Part shown: in pieces, positions 17,335 to 25,624 of the stretch
How the letters are laid out: each line of letters opens with the position of its first letter
How positions within the stretch are numbered: position 1 is the stretch's first letter
Assembly: GCF_001940455.1 (NCBI RefSeq)
Contig: NZ_MKQR01000015.1
Coordinates: forward strand, 31,423-95,422
Direction of reading: 5' to 3'
Length of the DNA: 64,000 bases
Origin: Actinokineospora bangkokensis
GTDB lineage: Bacteria; Actinomycetota; Actinomycetes; Mycobacteriales; Pseudonocardiaceae
The notes under the pieces: model-generated
What the model was told of the DNA's origin: nothing
Database searches by the model: none
Seen by the model: the letters and a program-made list of their open reading frames with translations, nothing else
Position numbers and translations under genes: made by a program

Positions 17335-18051
17335 GTGGCCGTGTACAGCGACGACGACGTGGCCGCCCTCTACGACCTGCTCAACACCTGGGGCGCCGAC
17401 GACGACTTCTTCCTGTCCGCGATCGCCGGTGCCGAGCGCGTGCTGGACGTCGGCTGCGGCACCGGACGCGTGTTGATCCGGGCGAAGGAGGCAGGTCACC
17501 CGGGCAGGCTCGTGGGCCTGGACCCGGACCGCGCGGCGCTCGCCAGGGCCCGCCGGTGCGAGGGTGTCGACTGGGTCGAGGGTCGGGCCACCGACGCCAC
17601 CGGCGAGTTCGACGTCGCGATCATGACCGGCAACGCCTTCCAGTGCCTGACGACGGACGCGGACCTGCGCGACGCCCTGACCGCCATCCGCCGGGTCCTG
17701 GTCCCGGGCGGGGTGTTCGCCTTCAGCACGCGGCACCCGCAGGCCCGCGCCTGGGAGGACTGGCCGCGGCGCGCCACCCGCGTCACCGACCACCGCGGCG
17801 TGCCCGTCGTCGTCACCCACGCGGTCGACCCGCGGGGCGACGGGGTGGTCGGGCTGACCGAGACGACCGCGGCGCGGACGGGCGAGGTCCTGCGCGTCGA
17901 CCACTGCGACCTGCGCTTCCTGGAGCCGGAGCGGATCGAGGAGCACCTGGTCGCCGCCGGTTTCACGGCCACGCTGCACGGCGACTGGCAGCGCGGCCCG
18001 CTGACCGCGGCCAGCACGGACGTCGTCGCCGTGGCCGTCACCGCGAGCTGA
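17335..18051 (+). CDS. SAM-dependent class I methyltransferase
   Basis: A 238-aa enzyme with SAM motif I ERVLDVGCGTGRVLI (residues ~35-50), acidic loop VGLDPDR, motif II region FDVAIMTGNAFQCL and motif III RRVLVPGGVFAFSTRHP. The C-terminal half is the mixed cap of small-molecule or lipid methyltransferases. The GTG start is the first that gives the family N-terminus (VYSDDDVAALYDLLNTW); another GTG lies two codons on. It follows the ABC pair by 38 bases and overlaps the convergent HAF-repeat gene by 14 bases at their 3' ends. Substrate unknown. Confidence 0.88.
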   Translation: MAVYSDDDVAALYDLLNTWGADDDFFLSAIAGAERVLDVGCGTGRVLIRAKEAGHPGRLVGLDPDRAALARARRCEGVDWVEGRATDATGEFDVAIMTGNAFQCLTTDADLRDALTAIRRVLVPGGVFAFSTRHPQARAWEDWPRRATRVTDHRGVPVVVTHAVDPRGDGVVGLTETTAARTGEVLRVDHCDLRFLEPERIEEHLVAAGFTATLHGDWQRGPLTAASTDVVAVAVTAS

Positions 18052-19102
18052 CCAGGCGCCGCCCGCGGCCCGGCCCCTCGTCGGCGGCCACGAGCCAGCG
18101 GGCCGTCGGCGCCAGCGCCACCCAGGCGAGGTAGTGGTGCTCACCGGTCGACGGGTACTCGACCGGGTCGCCGTGGCGGGGCCACAGGCGCGCGTCCTCG
18201 CCCGCCGCCGCGGCGGCGACCTCGACACCGGCCACGTCGCCGCGCGCGTTGATGCTGTGGGCGACGCTGCCGGTGCGGTTGCGCGGGGTGAGGTCGACCA
18301 GGTCGCCCGCGCGCCAGCGGAAGGCGTGGATGAGGCCGTCCGCGGTGGTGGAGGTGCCCGCCACCTCGCCCGCGTCGTTGAGGTGCGGCCCGAACCCGGC
18401 GCCCGCGGTGCGGGTCCTGGTGACCCGGCCGCCGAGGGTGCCCAGGTCGGTGAGCCTGCCGCCGCGCCACAGCGCGGCCCGGTGGTGGTGGCCGTCGGGC
18501 AGGTCGAACAGCACGTCGCCGTGGGCGTTGACGCAGACCGGCTCGGGTGGCGGGCCGCCGCGCGGGGCGAGCACCGGCAGGCCGGGGCCCCAGCCGCCGA
18601 AGTGCACGCGGGTGCCGCCCGGCCCGCGCACGGCCAGGTCGCCGCGCGGGCCGATCACCGCGTGCGCGCCGGGGCCGACGCACCGCCAGCGGCCCGCGCG
18701 CCAGGTCCACACCGCCTGCTCGCCGCCGCGCACGCCCAGGACGGCGGCGGTGCCGGTGTCGGCGATGCCCAGGCCCGCGCTGCGCTCGGCCCCCGGTGGG
18801 ACCAGCGGCCGGGCCCGGCCGCCGGTCCAGAGCACCGCCGCGCCCACCGCCGCGTCCGTGCCGATGACCTCGTCGTGGGCGTTGCAGCCGACCGGCGTGC
18901 CGCGGCCGAGCACCACCGGGTCGCCGTCGCGCCACACCACGGCCTGCGGGTGCCGGGCGCGCGGCCCGCGCACGTGCCCGACGACCAGGCCGGACCGGGT
19001 GATGCCGAGGGGCGCGCTGGTGCTGCCGGGCAGCGGGGTGGGCAGGGCGCGCAGGACGGGCGGGGCGGGGGCGAGCAGCGCTGGGGCGACCGGCACGGGC
19101 AC
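18038..19102 (-). CDS. HAF-repeat (beta-propeller-like) protein
   Basis: A 354-aa protein built from repeats of ~45 residues, each with an A-x-x-W-R-x-G strand, a hydrophobic D-L or V-L, and an N-D/N-A-x-G-x-V-x-G turn. Clear repeats include ALWRGGRLTDLGTLGG, LNDAGEVAGTSTTADGLIHA, RWRAGDLVDLTPRN and SINARGDVAGVE, as in HAF extracellular-repeat proteins. No clear signal peptide is seen (N-terminus MPVPVAPALLAPAPPVLR is Pro/Ala-rich), so location is uncertain. No catalytic signature. It is read towards the methyltransferase gene, overlapping it tail to tail. Function unknown. Confidence 0.75.
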   Translation of the reverse strand: MPVPVAPALLAPAPPVLRALPTPLPGSTSAPLGITRSGLVVGHVRGPRARHPQAVVWRDGDPVVLGRGTPVGCNAHDEVIGTDAAVGAAVLWTGGRARPLVPPGAERSAGLGIADTGTAAVLGVRGGEQAVWTWRAGRWRCVGPGAHAVIGPRGDLAVRGPGGTRVHFGGWGPGLPVLAPRGGPPPEPVCVNAHGDVLFDLPDGHHHRAALWRGGRLTDLGTLGGRVTRTRTAGAGFGPHLNDAGEVAGTSTTADGLIHAFRWRAGDLVDLTPRNRTGSVAHSINARGDVAGVEVAAAAAGEDARLWPRHGDPVEYPSTGEHHYLAWVALAPTARWLVAADEGPGRGRRLVSSR

Positions 19103-19266
19103 TCCCCTGGGTTGACGACGAGTACCCCAATAATGCCGCTATTTGAAGTGGAGCGGTACCCGGAAGTGGGGTTTCCCCCGTCCGGCGGACACGGGGGCGA
19201 CATCACGTGGGCAGCGGCGCGGCGCACGGGCCATCATGGCTGTGGGGTCGACAACCGGGAGGCGTG

Positions 19267-20283
19267 ATGGCGTGGGGTCGGGTGGCCGGGCTGCTGGCGG
19301 TAACGGCGGGCTCCGCCGCCGCCTCGCGCGCGGCGCGGGCGGTGCGGGCGCGGCGGGCCGAGGTGGCGGCCGTGCGGCCCGAGCTGCGGACGCGGCGGGT
19401 GCTGCCGCCGCTGTCGGTCACCAACCGGTCGGTGCTGCGGTTCATGCGCAGTCGGCCCACCCAGACCTACCCGCTCCCCGCCGACGTGCGCACCCGCGTG
19501 CTGGAGTCCGACCTGACCGGGTCGGTGCTCTACGAGCGCCACGACCGCACGCGGCCGAGCCCGGCGGTGCTGTGGATCCACGGCGGCGGCACGATCATGG
19601 GCAGCCCGGCGATGAGCGAGCCGTGGTGCGCGGCGGTGGCCGACGACCTCGACGCGCTCGTGCTCAGCTCGCGCTACCGGCTCGCCCCCGAGCACCCGTT
19701 CCCCGCCGGTTTCGACGACTGCTTCGCGGCACTGGAGTGGCTGCACGCCAACGCCGCCGACCTGGGCGTCGACCCGACCCGCATCGCCGTGGGCGGCGAC
19801 AGCGCGGGCGGCGGGCTGGCCGCCTCGGTGGCCCAGCGCGCCCACGACACCGGGGTGCCGGTGGCCTTCCAGTGCCTGGTCTACCCCATGGTCGACGACC
19901 GCACGGTGCTGCACCGCGAGCAGGGCGGCCGCGGCGCGTTCGTCTGGCGCCCCGCCTCCAACCGCTTCGCCTGGGAGTCCTACCTCGGCCATGAGGTCCG
20001 CGAGCACGAGGACCGCCCCTACGCCGCCGCGGCCCGCCGCAGCGACCTCACCGGCCTGCCCCCGGCCTGGATCGGCGTCGGCGACCTCGACCTGTTCTAC
20101 GGCGAGGACATCGACTACGCCCACCGCCTCCGCGCCTCCGACGTCCCCTGCGACCTGCACATCGAACCCGGCATGTACCACGGCGCCGACCTCTACATGG
20201 CCACCACCGACCCCATGCGCGCCTTCCGCGCCCGCGCCATGACCGCCCTGCGCACCGCCCTCACCGGCGCCAAGACCAGCTAG
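19267..20283 (+). CDS. alpha/beta hydrolase, HSL-family esterase
   Basis: A 338-aa carboxylesterase of the hormone-sensitive-lipase group. Oxyanion motif WIHGGGTIMGSP (residues ~105), RLAPEHPFPAGFDDC, nucleophile motif VGGDSAGGGLAAS (Ser), acid in GDLDLFYGEDID and His in GMYHGADLYM. An N-terminal hydrophobic helix (GLLAVTAGSAAASRAARAV) may be a membrane anchor. The ATG at MAWGRV was chosen for the GGGAGG 4 bases upstream. Situated directly before the Baeyer-Villiger monooxygenase and lactonase genes on the same strand, so it could hydrolyse esters formed by that oxidation; this is inference, as the 160-bp gap contains its own dyad. Confidence 0.9.
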   Translation: MAWGRVAGLLAVTAGSAAASRAARAVRARRAEVAAVRPELRTRRVLPPLSVTNRSVLRFMRSRPTQTYPLPADVRTRVLESDLTGSVLYERHDRTRPSPAVLWIHGGGTIMGSPAMSEPWCAAVADDLDALVLSSRYRLAPEHPFPAGFDDCFAALEWLHANAADLGVDPTRIAVGGDSAGGGLAASVAQRAHDTGVPVAFQCLVYPMVDDRTVLHREQGGRGAFVWRPASNRFAWESYLGHEVREHEDRPYAAAARRSDLTGLPPAWIGVGDLDLFYGEDIDYAHRLRASDVPCDLHIEPGMYHGADLYMATTDPMRAFRARAMTALRTALTGAKTS

Positions 20284-20327
20284 CGGCGCTCCCACCGCAC
20301 GAGTCGGGCACGCGGCACTCCAGGAAC

Positions 20328-20349
20328 CTAAGTCAGTTGATTGACTTAG
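20328..20349. promoter_or_regulatory. perfect dyad CTAAGTCA-N6-TGACTTAG, candidate operator for the BVMO unit
   Basis: An AT-rich 22-bp inverted repeat 95 bp upstream of the monooxygenase start, in the gap after the esterase gene. The arms are perfect and the spacer is also partly self-complementary. It looks like a TetR- or GntR-type operator, but no regulator gene lies next to it, so its protein is probably encoded elsewhere. Confidence 0.65.
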
Positions 20350-20443
20350 TTCCGGGTGGTCGGTTTGACTGGTGCCAGCCCGTGATCGCCCGGCCACCCT
20401 CCGGCGCGCACGGGGACGGTGGACGGCGAGAGGCGGGCTGGGC

Positions 20444-22225
20444 GTGGTGGAGACACCGGCGGGGTTGGACCTGGAGGCGCTGCGGGCGCGGTACCGGGCG
20501 GAGCGGGAGCGGCGGTTGCGCCCCGACGGCAGTGCCCAGTACCAGGGGGTGAGCGGCCGGTTCGCGGGGTTCGCGGCCGACCCGCACGCCGAGGACGCCA
20601 CGCGGGAGCCCAAGGTCGACTCGGTGGACGTGCTGGTCGTCGGCGGTGGGTTCGGGGGCTTGTTGGCGGGTGCGCGGTTGCGGCAGGCCGGGGTGGGGTC
20701 CATCCGGCTGGTCGACGAGGGGGCCGACTTCGGGGGGACCTGGTACTGGAACCGGTACCCGGGCATCCACTGCGACATCGAGTCCTACGTCTACCTCCCG
20801 CTGCTGGACGAACTGGGGTACGTGCCGGAGTGGAAGTACGCGCCCGGGGAGGAGATCCGGCAGCACGCGCGGGCGATCGGGCGGCACTTCGACCTCTACC
20901 GGGACGCGCTCTTCCAGACGCGGGTCACCGGGCTGCGGTGGGTGGACGGGGCGTGGGCGGTGTCCACCGACCGGGGCGACCGGGTGCGGGCGGAGAACGT
21001 GGTGGTCTCCACCGGGACCCTCAGCACGCCGAAGCTGCCCGGCATCCCCGGGATCGAGGACTTCCAGGGGCACGTGTTCCACACCTCCCGCTGGGACTAC
21101 GCCTACACCGGCGGGGACGCGAGCGGCGGGATGACGGGGCTGCGCGGGCGCAGGGTCGGGCTGATCGGCACCGGCGCCACCGCCGTCCAGGTCGTGCCGC
21201 ACCTGGCCGAGGACGCCGAGCACCTGCTCGTGTTCCAGCGCACGCCCTCCACAGTGGACGTCCGGGACAACCGCCGGACGGACCCCGGCTGGGCGCGCTC
21301 GCTCAAGCCCGGCTGGGCGCGCGAGCGGCGGGAGAACTTCCTGCGCACGGTGAGCGGGGTGGGCGACGGCGAGGACCTGGTGCGGGACGGGTGGACGCGC
21401 AGCGCGCTGCTGCTGCAGAACCTGGTGCCCAGCGACGCCTTCGACGAGCTGGACCCGGCCGAGCGCGACCGGCTCGGGGAGATCGCGGACTTCCGGCAGA
21501 TGGAGCACATCCGCGACCGGGTGGACTCGGTCGTCGACGACCCGCGCACCGCGGAGCTGCTCAAGCCCTGGTACCGCTACCTGTGCAAGCGGCCGACGTT
21601 CAGCGACCACTACCTGCAGGCGTTCAACCGCCCGAACGTCACCCTCGTCGACACCGCCGACCACGGCGGCGTGGAGCGGGTGACGGAGAGGTCCGTGGTC
21701 GTCGCGGGCGTGGAGTACGAAGTGGACTGCCTCATCCTCAGCACCGGCTTCCAGGTCGGCGTCTCCGGTGTCCTGTCGGGCACGCTGCCGGTGCACGGGC
21801 GGGACGGGCGCACGCTGTTCGAGCACTGGGCGACGGGCCCGCGCACCCTGCATGGCTTCTACACCCACGGCTTCCCGAACCTGTTCCTGCTCGGGCCGTT
21901 GCAGAACGCGGCGTCGGTCAACTACACGCACATCCTCGACGAGCAGGCCACGCACATCGCGGAGGTCGTCAAGCGGGCCAGGGCGGAGGGCGTGCGGGTC
22001 GTCGAGCCCACCCCCGCCAGCCAGGAGAGCTGGGCCTGCGAGGTCCAGGCGAAATCGCACGACCTGCACCGGTTCCACTCCGAGTGCACCCCGGGCTACT
22101 ACAACAACGAGGGCATGCCGCGCCCGCGCCTGAGCACCTACGGCGACGGCCCCGTCGCCTTCCACGAGGTGCTGCGGCGGTGGCGGGCGGGCGACATGGC
22201 CGAGGTGCTGGGCGGCGGGCGGTGA
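20444..22225 (+). CDS. Baeyer-Villiger flavin monooxygenase
   Basis: A 593-aa type I BVMO. N-terminal FAD motif VLVVGGGFGGLLAGARLR, the FGGTWYWNRYPGIHCDIES block, the BVMO fingerprint FQGHVFHTSRW (F-x-G-x3-H-x3-W) at about residue 210, and NADPH Rossmann motif VGLIGTGATAVQVVPHLA. It inserts oxygen next to a ketone, giving an ester or lactone, using FAD and NADPH. The C-terminal part (GLPLQNAASV-like region LLGPLQNAASVNYTH) is conserved in the cyclohexanone/steroid BVMO group. The GTG start lies a few bases after an AGGCGGG. Its stop overlaps the next GTG start (GTGA), so the lactonase is co-translated. Confidence 0.93.
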   Translation: MVETPAGLDLEALRARYRAERERRLRPDGSAQYQGVSGRFAGFAADPHAEDATREPKVDSVDVLVVGGGFGGLLAGARLRQAGVGSIRLVDEGADFGGTWYWNRYPGIHCDIESYVYLPLLDELGYVPEWKYAPGEEIRQHARAIGRHFDLYRDALFQTRVTGLRWVDGAWAVSTDRGDRVRAENVVVSTGTLSTPKLPGIPGIEDFQGHVFHTSRWDYAYTGGDASGGMTGLRGRRVGLIGTGATAVQVVPHLAEDAEHLLVFQRTPSTVDVRDNRRTDPGWARSLKPGWARERRENFLRTVSGVGDGEDLVRDGWTRSALLLQNLVPSDAFDELDPAERDRLGEIADFRQMEHIRDRVDSVVDDPRTAELLKPWYRYLCKRPTFSDHYLQAFNRPNVTLVDTADHGGVERVTERSVVVAGVEYEVDCLILSTGFQVGVSGVLSGTLPVHGRDGRTLFEHWATGPRTLHGFYTHGFPNLFLLGPLQNAASVNYTHILDEQATHIAEVVKRARAEGVRVVEPTPASQESWACEVQAKSHDLHRFHSECTPGYYNNEGMPRPRLSTYGDGPVAFHEVLRRWRAGDMAEVLGGGR

Positions 22226-23784
22226 GCCGGTTCGGCCCCGCCGAGCCCACGAGCACCCGCTGGGACGTGCGCAGGCTCAACCGCCCCAACCTGCTCTGGG
22301 GCTCCAACGGCGTGTCCTTCGGCCCGGACGGCAGGCTGTACGTGGCCGAGTACCTGGGCGCGCGCATCTGCGCGGTGGACACCGCCACCGGCGACGTCGA
22401 GGTCGTCGAGCCGGTGGAGGGGCCCGTGCGGTCGCCGGACGACCTGGCCTTCGGGGCCGACGGGTCGATGTACATCACCGACCTGGTGCCGGGCGTCGTC
22501 TGGCGCCGCTCCCCCGCGGGCGAGTACACCGTGGTGTCCGACGAGGTGGCGGTGCCCAACGGCATCACCTGCGTCGGGGACCGGCTGTTCGTCAACGAGA
22601 TGCGCCCCGGCGGGCGGGTGCTGGAGCTGACCGGCGGCACGAGCACCGTGCTGGCCGACGACCTGGCCATGGGCAACGCCATGCAGCTCGGCCCGGACGG
22701 CTGGCTGTACTACCCGCACATGCTCACCGGCACCGTCCACCGCGTCCCACCGGACGGCGGCGCGGCGGAACTGGTGGTCGCCGACGTGCTGGAGCCCGTC
22801 GCCGTCCGCTTCGACCGGGGCGGGGTGCTGCACGTGCTCTCCCGCGGCGGCGCCGGGGTGGTGACCAGGGTCGACCTGTTCGGCACCGGCGGGCGCGCCC
22901 TGGTGACCAGCGGGATCGCCGGGTTGGACAACGGCGCGTTCGACGCGGAGAACCGCCTGTTCGTCTCCAGCTTCGCCAGCGGCGGCATCACCGAGCTGCA
23001 CCCGGACGGGCGCACGCGGACAGTGGTGGAGCCCGGCTTCGACGGCCCGTACGGCGTCGTGGTGGACCTGGGCGGGCGGGTGCGGGTGGCCGACCACTAC
23101 CGGGTCGCGGCGCCGGACGGCGCCGACGGGGTCAGCACCGAGGCGCTGTTGGTCTTCTCCCACGGGATCGCGGTGTCGCCCTCGGGCACCCTGCACCTGA
23201 CCTCGCAGTTCGGGGACGTGCGCGACCACGACCCGGCCACCGGGCGTACCGAGGTGCGCGCGGCGGGGCTCGACCGCCCGACCGGGGTGGCCGTGCGGGC
23301 CGACGGCGCGCTGGTGGTGGCCGAGACCGGCGCCGGGCGGGTGCTGGTGGTCGACGCCGGGGTGTCGGTGCTGGTCGAGGGCCTGACCGCGCCCGTGGAC
23401 GTGGCGGTGGACGGCGACCGCTGCTGGGTCAGCGACGAGTCGGCGGGGGCGGTGTACGAGGTCGTCGACGGCGTGGCCGTGCTGCTGGCGGACGGGCTCG
23501 GCGCGCCGCAGGGCATCGCTGTGCTCGGCGGGGACCTGCTGGTGGTCGACACCTCCGGCAAGCGGTTGCTGGCCGTGGACACCGCCACCGGCGAGGTGCG
23601 CGTCGACGCGGAGGACCTGCCGGTGGGCCTGCCCGCGGGCGTCGTGCGCGGCGACACGGGGCTGCGCTGCCACGGGATGCCGGGGATGGCGCCGCAGTTC
23701 GCGGGCCTGGCGACCGGGCCGGACGGCGCCGTGCTCCTGTCCGCCAACGGCGAGGGCACCGTCCTGCGCCTCACCCCCAGGTGA
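22222..23784 (+). CDS. SMP-30/gluconolactonase-like beta-propeller hydrolase
   Basis: A 520-aa protein made of two SMP-30/gluconolactonase propeller units. Repeated blades: VSFGPDGRLYVAEYLGARI, LAFGADGSMYITDLVPGVV, VAVPNGITCVGDRLFVNE, LDNGAFDAENRLFVSSFASG, GVVVDLGGRVRVADHYR, and later GVAVRADGALVVAETGAGRV and VAVDGDRCWVSDESAGAV. N-Asn and D-Asp metal-binding positions are spread through the blades. Such enzymes hydrolyse lactones with a divalent metal. Its GTG overlaps the BVMO stop, so a ketone-to-lactone-to-hydroxy-acid route is the simple reading. The fused double length (usual ~300 aa) is notable. Confidence 0.85.
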   Translation: MSRFGPAEPTSTRWDVRRLNRPNLLWGSNGVSFGPDGRLYVAEYLGARICAVDTATGDVEVVEPVEGPVRSPDDLAFGADGSMYITDLVPGVVWRRSPAGEYTVVSDEVAVPNGITCVGDRLFVNEMRPGGRVLELTGGTSTVLADDLAMGNAMQLGPDGWLYYPHMLTGTVHRVPPDGGAAELVVADVLEPVAVRFDRGGVLHVLSRGGAGVVTRVDLFGTGGRALVTSGIAGLDNGAFDAENRLFVSSFASGGITELHPDGRTRTVVEPGFDGPYGVVVDLGGRVRVADHYRVAAPDGADGVSTEALLVFSHGIAVSPSGTLHLTSQFGDVRDHDPATGRTEVRAAGLDRPTGVAVRADGALVVAETGAGRVLVVDAGVSVLVEGLTAPVDVAVDGDRCWVSDESAGAVYEVVDGVAVLLADGLGAPQGIAVLGGDLLVVDTSGKRLLAVDTATGEVRVDAEDLPVGLPAGVVRGDTGLRCHGMPGMAPQFAGLATGPDGAVLLSANGEGTVLRLTPR

Positions 23785-23788
23785 CCGC

Positions 23789-23823
23789 GCCCGCGCCGCG
23801 CCCGTCCGGGGCGCGGCGCGGGC
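23789..23823. terminator. bidirectional hairpin between convergent genes
   Basis: A 15-bp perfect GC stem (GCCCGCGCCGCGCCC and its complement) with a 5-base loop fills the 45-bp gap between the lactonase stop and the SDR stop. No T-tract, as is usual in actinomycetes. Confidence 0.75.
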
Positions 23824-23829
23824 TCGGCG

Positions 23830-24600
23830 TCACAGCGCGTGCAGGCCGCCGTCGACCGAGAGCGTCACGCCCGTGACGTAGGAGGACCGGTCGCTGAGCA
23901 GCCACGCGGCGGCGTGCGCGACCTCCTCGGGGGTGCCCGCGCGCCCCAGCGGGGTCCTGGCCCGCACGTCGTCGAGGACGCCGGGGGTGCTCGCCTCCCA
24001 CTCCAGCAGCATCTCGGTCAGGATGGGCCCGGGGGCCACGCCGTTGACCCGGATGCCCTCGGCCGCGTAGGTCAGCGCGGCGGACTCGGTGAGGCTGTTG
24101 ACACCCCGCTTCATCGCCCCGTACGCGGGCAGCACCGGGTTGCCGACGAGGCTGCCGATGCTGGAGGTGTTGACGATCGCGCCCGAGCCCGACGTGGCCC
24201 GGATCGCCTTCACCTCGGCCACCATCGCCAGCCACTGGCCGCGCAGGTTCACCGCGTACACCCGGTCGAACTCGGCCGGGTCGAGGCCGTCCATGGGCCC
24301 CGGCGGCTGACCGGTGGCACCGTTGTTGAACGCGCCGTCGAGCTTGCCGAACCGGTCGGTGGTGGCCAGCACAGCGGCGGCGACGCTGTCCTGGTCGGCC
24401 AGGTCGCAGACAGCGGTGTGCGCTTGCCCGCCCGCGGCGGTGATGTCCTCGGCGACGGCCTTGAGCTGGTCCTCCGAGCGCGCGGCCAGCACGACCTGGG
24501 CGCCCTCGGCGGCGAACAGCCTGGCGGCCGCCGCACCGATCCCCCGGCCCGCGCCGGTCACCAGGATCGTCTTGCCGGTCAACAGGTTCTCGTGTTCCAT
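23830..24600 (-). CDS. SDR-family oxidoreductase
   Basis: A 256-aa classical short-chain dehydrogenase. Cofactor motif ILVTGAGRGIGAAAARLFAA, the NNG motif in FNNGATGQ (residue ~90), catalytic Ser in VNTSSIGSL and catalytic YGAMK with Tyr and Lys. The C-terminal end TGVTLSVDGGLHAL is typical of the beta-keto-acyl-reductase/glucose dehydrogenase group. NAD(P) preference is not obvious (AARSEDQ after beta-2 suggests NADP). The ATG at MEHENLL gives the usual short N-terminus. Divergent from an MmyB-type regulator, which is its likely controller, and convergent with the lactonase. It may oxidise an alcohol to the ketone used by the BVMO; this is inference. Confidence 0.9.
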   Translation of the reverse strand: MEHENLLTGKTILVTGAGRGIGAAAARLFAAEGAQVVLAARSEDQLKAVAEDITAAGGQAHTAVCDLADQDSVAAAVLATTDRFGKLDGAFNNGATGQPPGPMDGLDPAEFDRVYAVNLRGQWLAMVAEVKAIRATSGSGAIVNTSSIGSLVGNPVLPAYGAMKRGVNSLTESAALTYAAEGIRVNGVAPGPILTEMLLEWEASTPGVLDDVRARTPLGRAGTPEEVAHAAAWLLSDRSSYVTGVTLSVDGGLHAL

Positions 24601-24635
24601 GTCTCCACGCTGCGCCCCCGCGCCCACCGCAACCA

Positions 24636-24650
24636 GGTACGCGCTGTACC
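24636..24650. promoter_or_regulatory. inverted repeat GGTAC-N5-GTACC, candidate operator
   Basis: It lies in the 85-bp gap between the divergent SDR gene and the MmyB-type regulator gene, 36 bp from each start. A short perfect dyad, plausible for binding by the adjacent helix-turn-helix protein. Confidence 0.5.
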
Positions 24651-24685
24651 CGGATGAGCCCGACCGGCCAGCGCATACTGGGGGT

Positions 24686-25522
24686 GTGGACGCACCCGAG
24701 CTCGGCAGGTTCCTGCGCAGCCGCCGCGAGGCGATCTCCCCCGCGGACGTCGGCCTGCCCGCGGGCACCCGCAGGCGCACCCCCGGACTGCGCCGCGAGG
24801 AGGTGGCCCGGTTGGCGTTCATCTCCACCGAGCACTACACCCGGCTGGAGCAGGCGCGCGGCAGCGGCCCCTCCCGCGAGGTGGTGGCGGCCCTGGCCCG
24901 CGCCCTGCGCCTGTCGGACACCGAGCGCGAACACCTGCACCGGCTGGCGGGCGTGGCGGCCACCCCCGCGTCCGCGCCGAACCGGGAGGTGCGCCAGTCG
25001 ATCCGCGACCTGGTCGACCGGCTGCCGGGGGCGGCGGTGATCGTGCTCTCCGCGCTGTCGGAGGTCATCGCCTGGAACGACCTCGCCGCCGCCCTGCTCA
25101 CCGACTTCTCGGCGCTCACCCGCCGCGAGCGCAACCTGCTGGTGCGCACCTTCCTCGACGAGGGCATCGCCTGGACGACCGACACCGAGGAGTTCGGCCG
25201 GGCCGCGGCGCGCGACCTGCGCACCCGGGCCGCCCGCTACCCCGACGACCCCGAGACCGCGGCGCTGGTGCGGGAGCTGCGGGCGGGCAGCGCGGAGTTC
25301 GAGCGGCTGTGGGCGGAGAACTCGGTCGAGGTCCGGCCCGCGATGGTGAAGACGGTGCTCAACGACCGGGTGGGGCCGCTGCGCCTCAACTGCGACGTGC
25401 TCGACATCGCCGACCGGGACCAGCGGGTGGTCGTCTACACGGCGGAGCCGGGGTCGCGGGAGGCGGAGGCGTTGGAGCTGCTGTCGGTGCTGGGCACGCA
25501 GCGGATGGACACGCGCGGGTGA
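24686..25522 (+). CDS. XRE/MmyB-type transcriptional regulator
   Basis: A 278-aa regulator: N-terminal HTH-3 domain (ELGRFLRSRREAISPADVGL, GLRREEVARLAFISTEHYTR, LEQARG) followed by a MmyB-like ligand domain (LVDRLPGAAVIVLSALSEVIAWN, LLVRTFLDEGIAW, and the end RVVVYTAEPGSREAEALELLSVLG). This family binds fatty acids or other hydrophobic ligands and typically controls a neighbouring oxidoreductase. It is divergent from the SDR gene. The GTG was chosen as the first start in frame before DAPELGRFLRSRR. A second member of the family is at 32773. Confidence 0.9.
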   Translation: MDAPELGRFLRSRREAISPADVGLPAGTRRRTPGLRREEVARLAFISTEHYTRLEQARGSGPSREVVAALARALRLSDTEREHLHRLAGVAATPASAPNREVRQSIRDLVDRLPGAAVIVLSALSEVIAWNDLAAALLTDFSALTRRERNLLVRTFLDEGIAWTTDTEEFGRAAARDLRTRAARYPDDPETAALVRELRAGSAEFERLWAENSVEVRPAMVKTVLNDRVGPLRLNCDVLDIADRDQRVVVYTAEPGSREAEALELLSVLGTQRMDTRG

Positions 25523-25525
25523 TCA

Positions 25526-25610
25526 GCGTGCTGCTCTGCCTCCGCCGCGCGGGGCTCTGAACAAGCGGGGGCTCGGGTGGGTGGCCCGGTTGGGTGAATC
25601 CGCTTCTTTG
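25526..25610. repeat. partial copy (one arm) of the palindromic intergenic repeat
   Basis: It carries CCCGGTTGGGTGAATCCGCTT at 25585-25605 and its flank (a CTGCCTCCGC-CGCGGGGCTCT stretch and GGGGGCTCGGGTGGGTGG), matching the left arm and flank of the complete copy at 41330-41560. The second arm and the centre are missing, so this is a decayed or half element between the MmyB gene and the GH3 gene. Confidence 0.75.
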
Positions 25611-25624
25611 TTGGGGCTGGGAGG

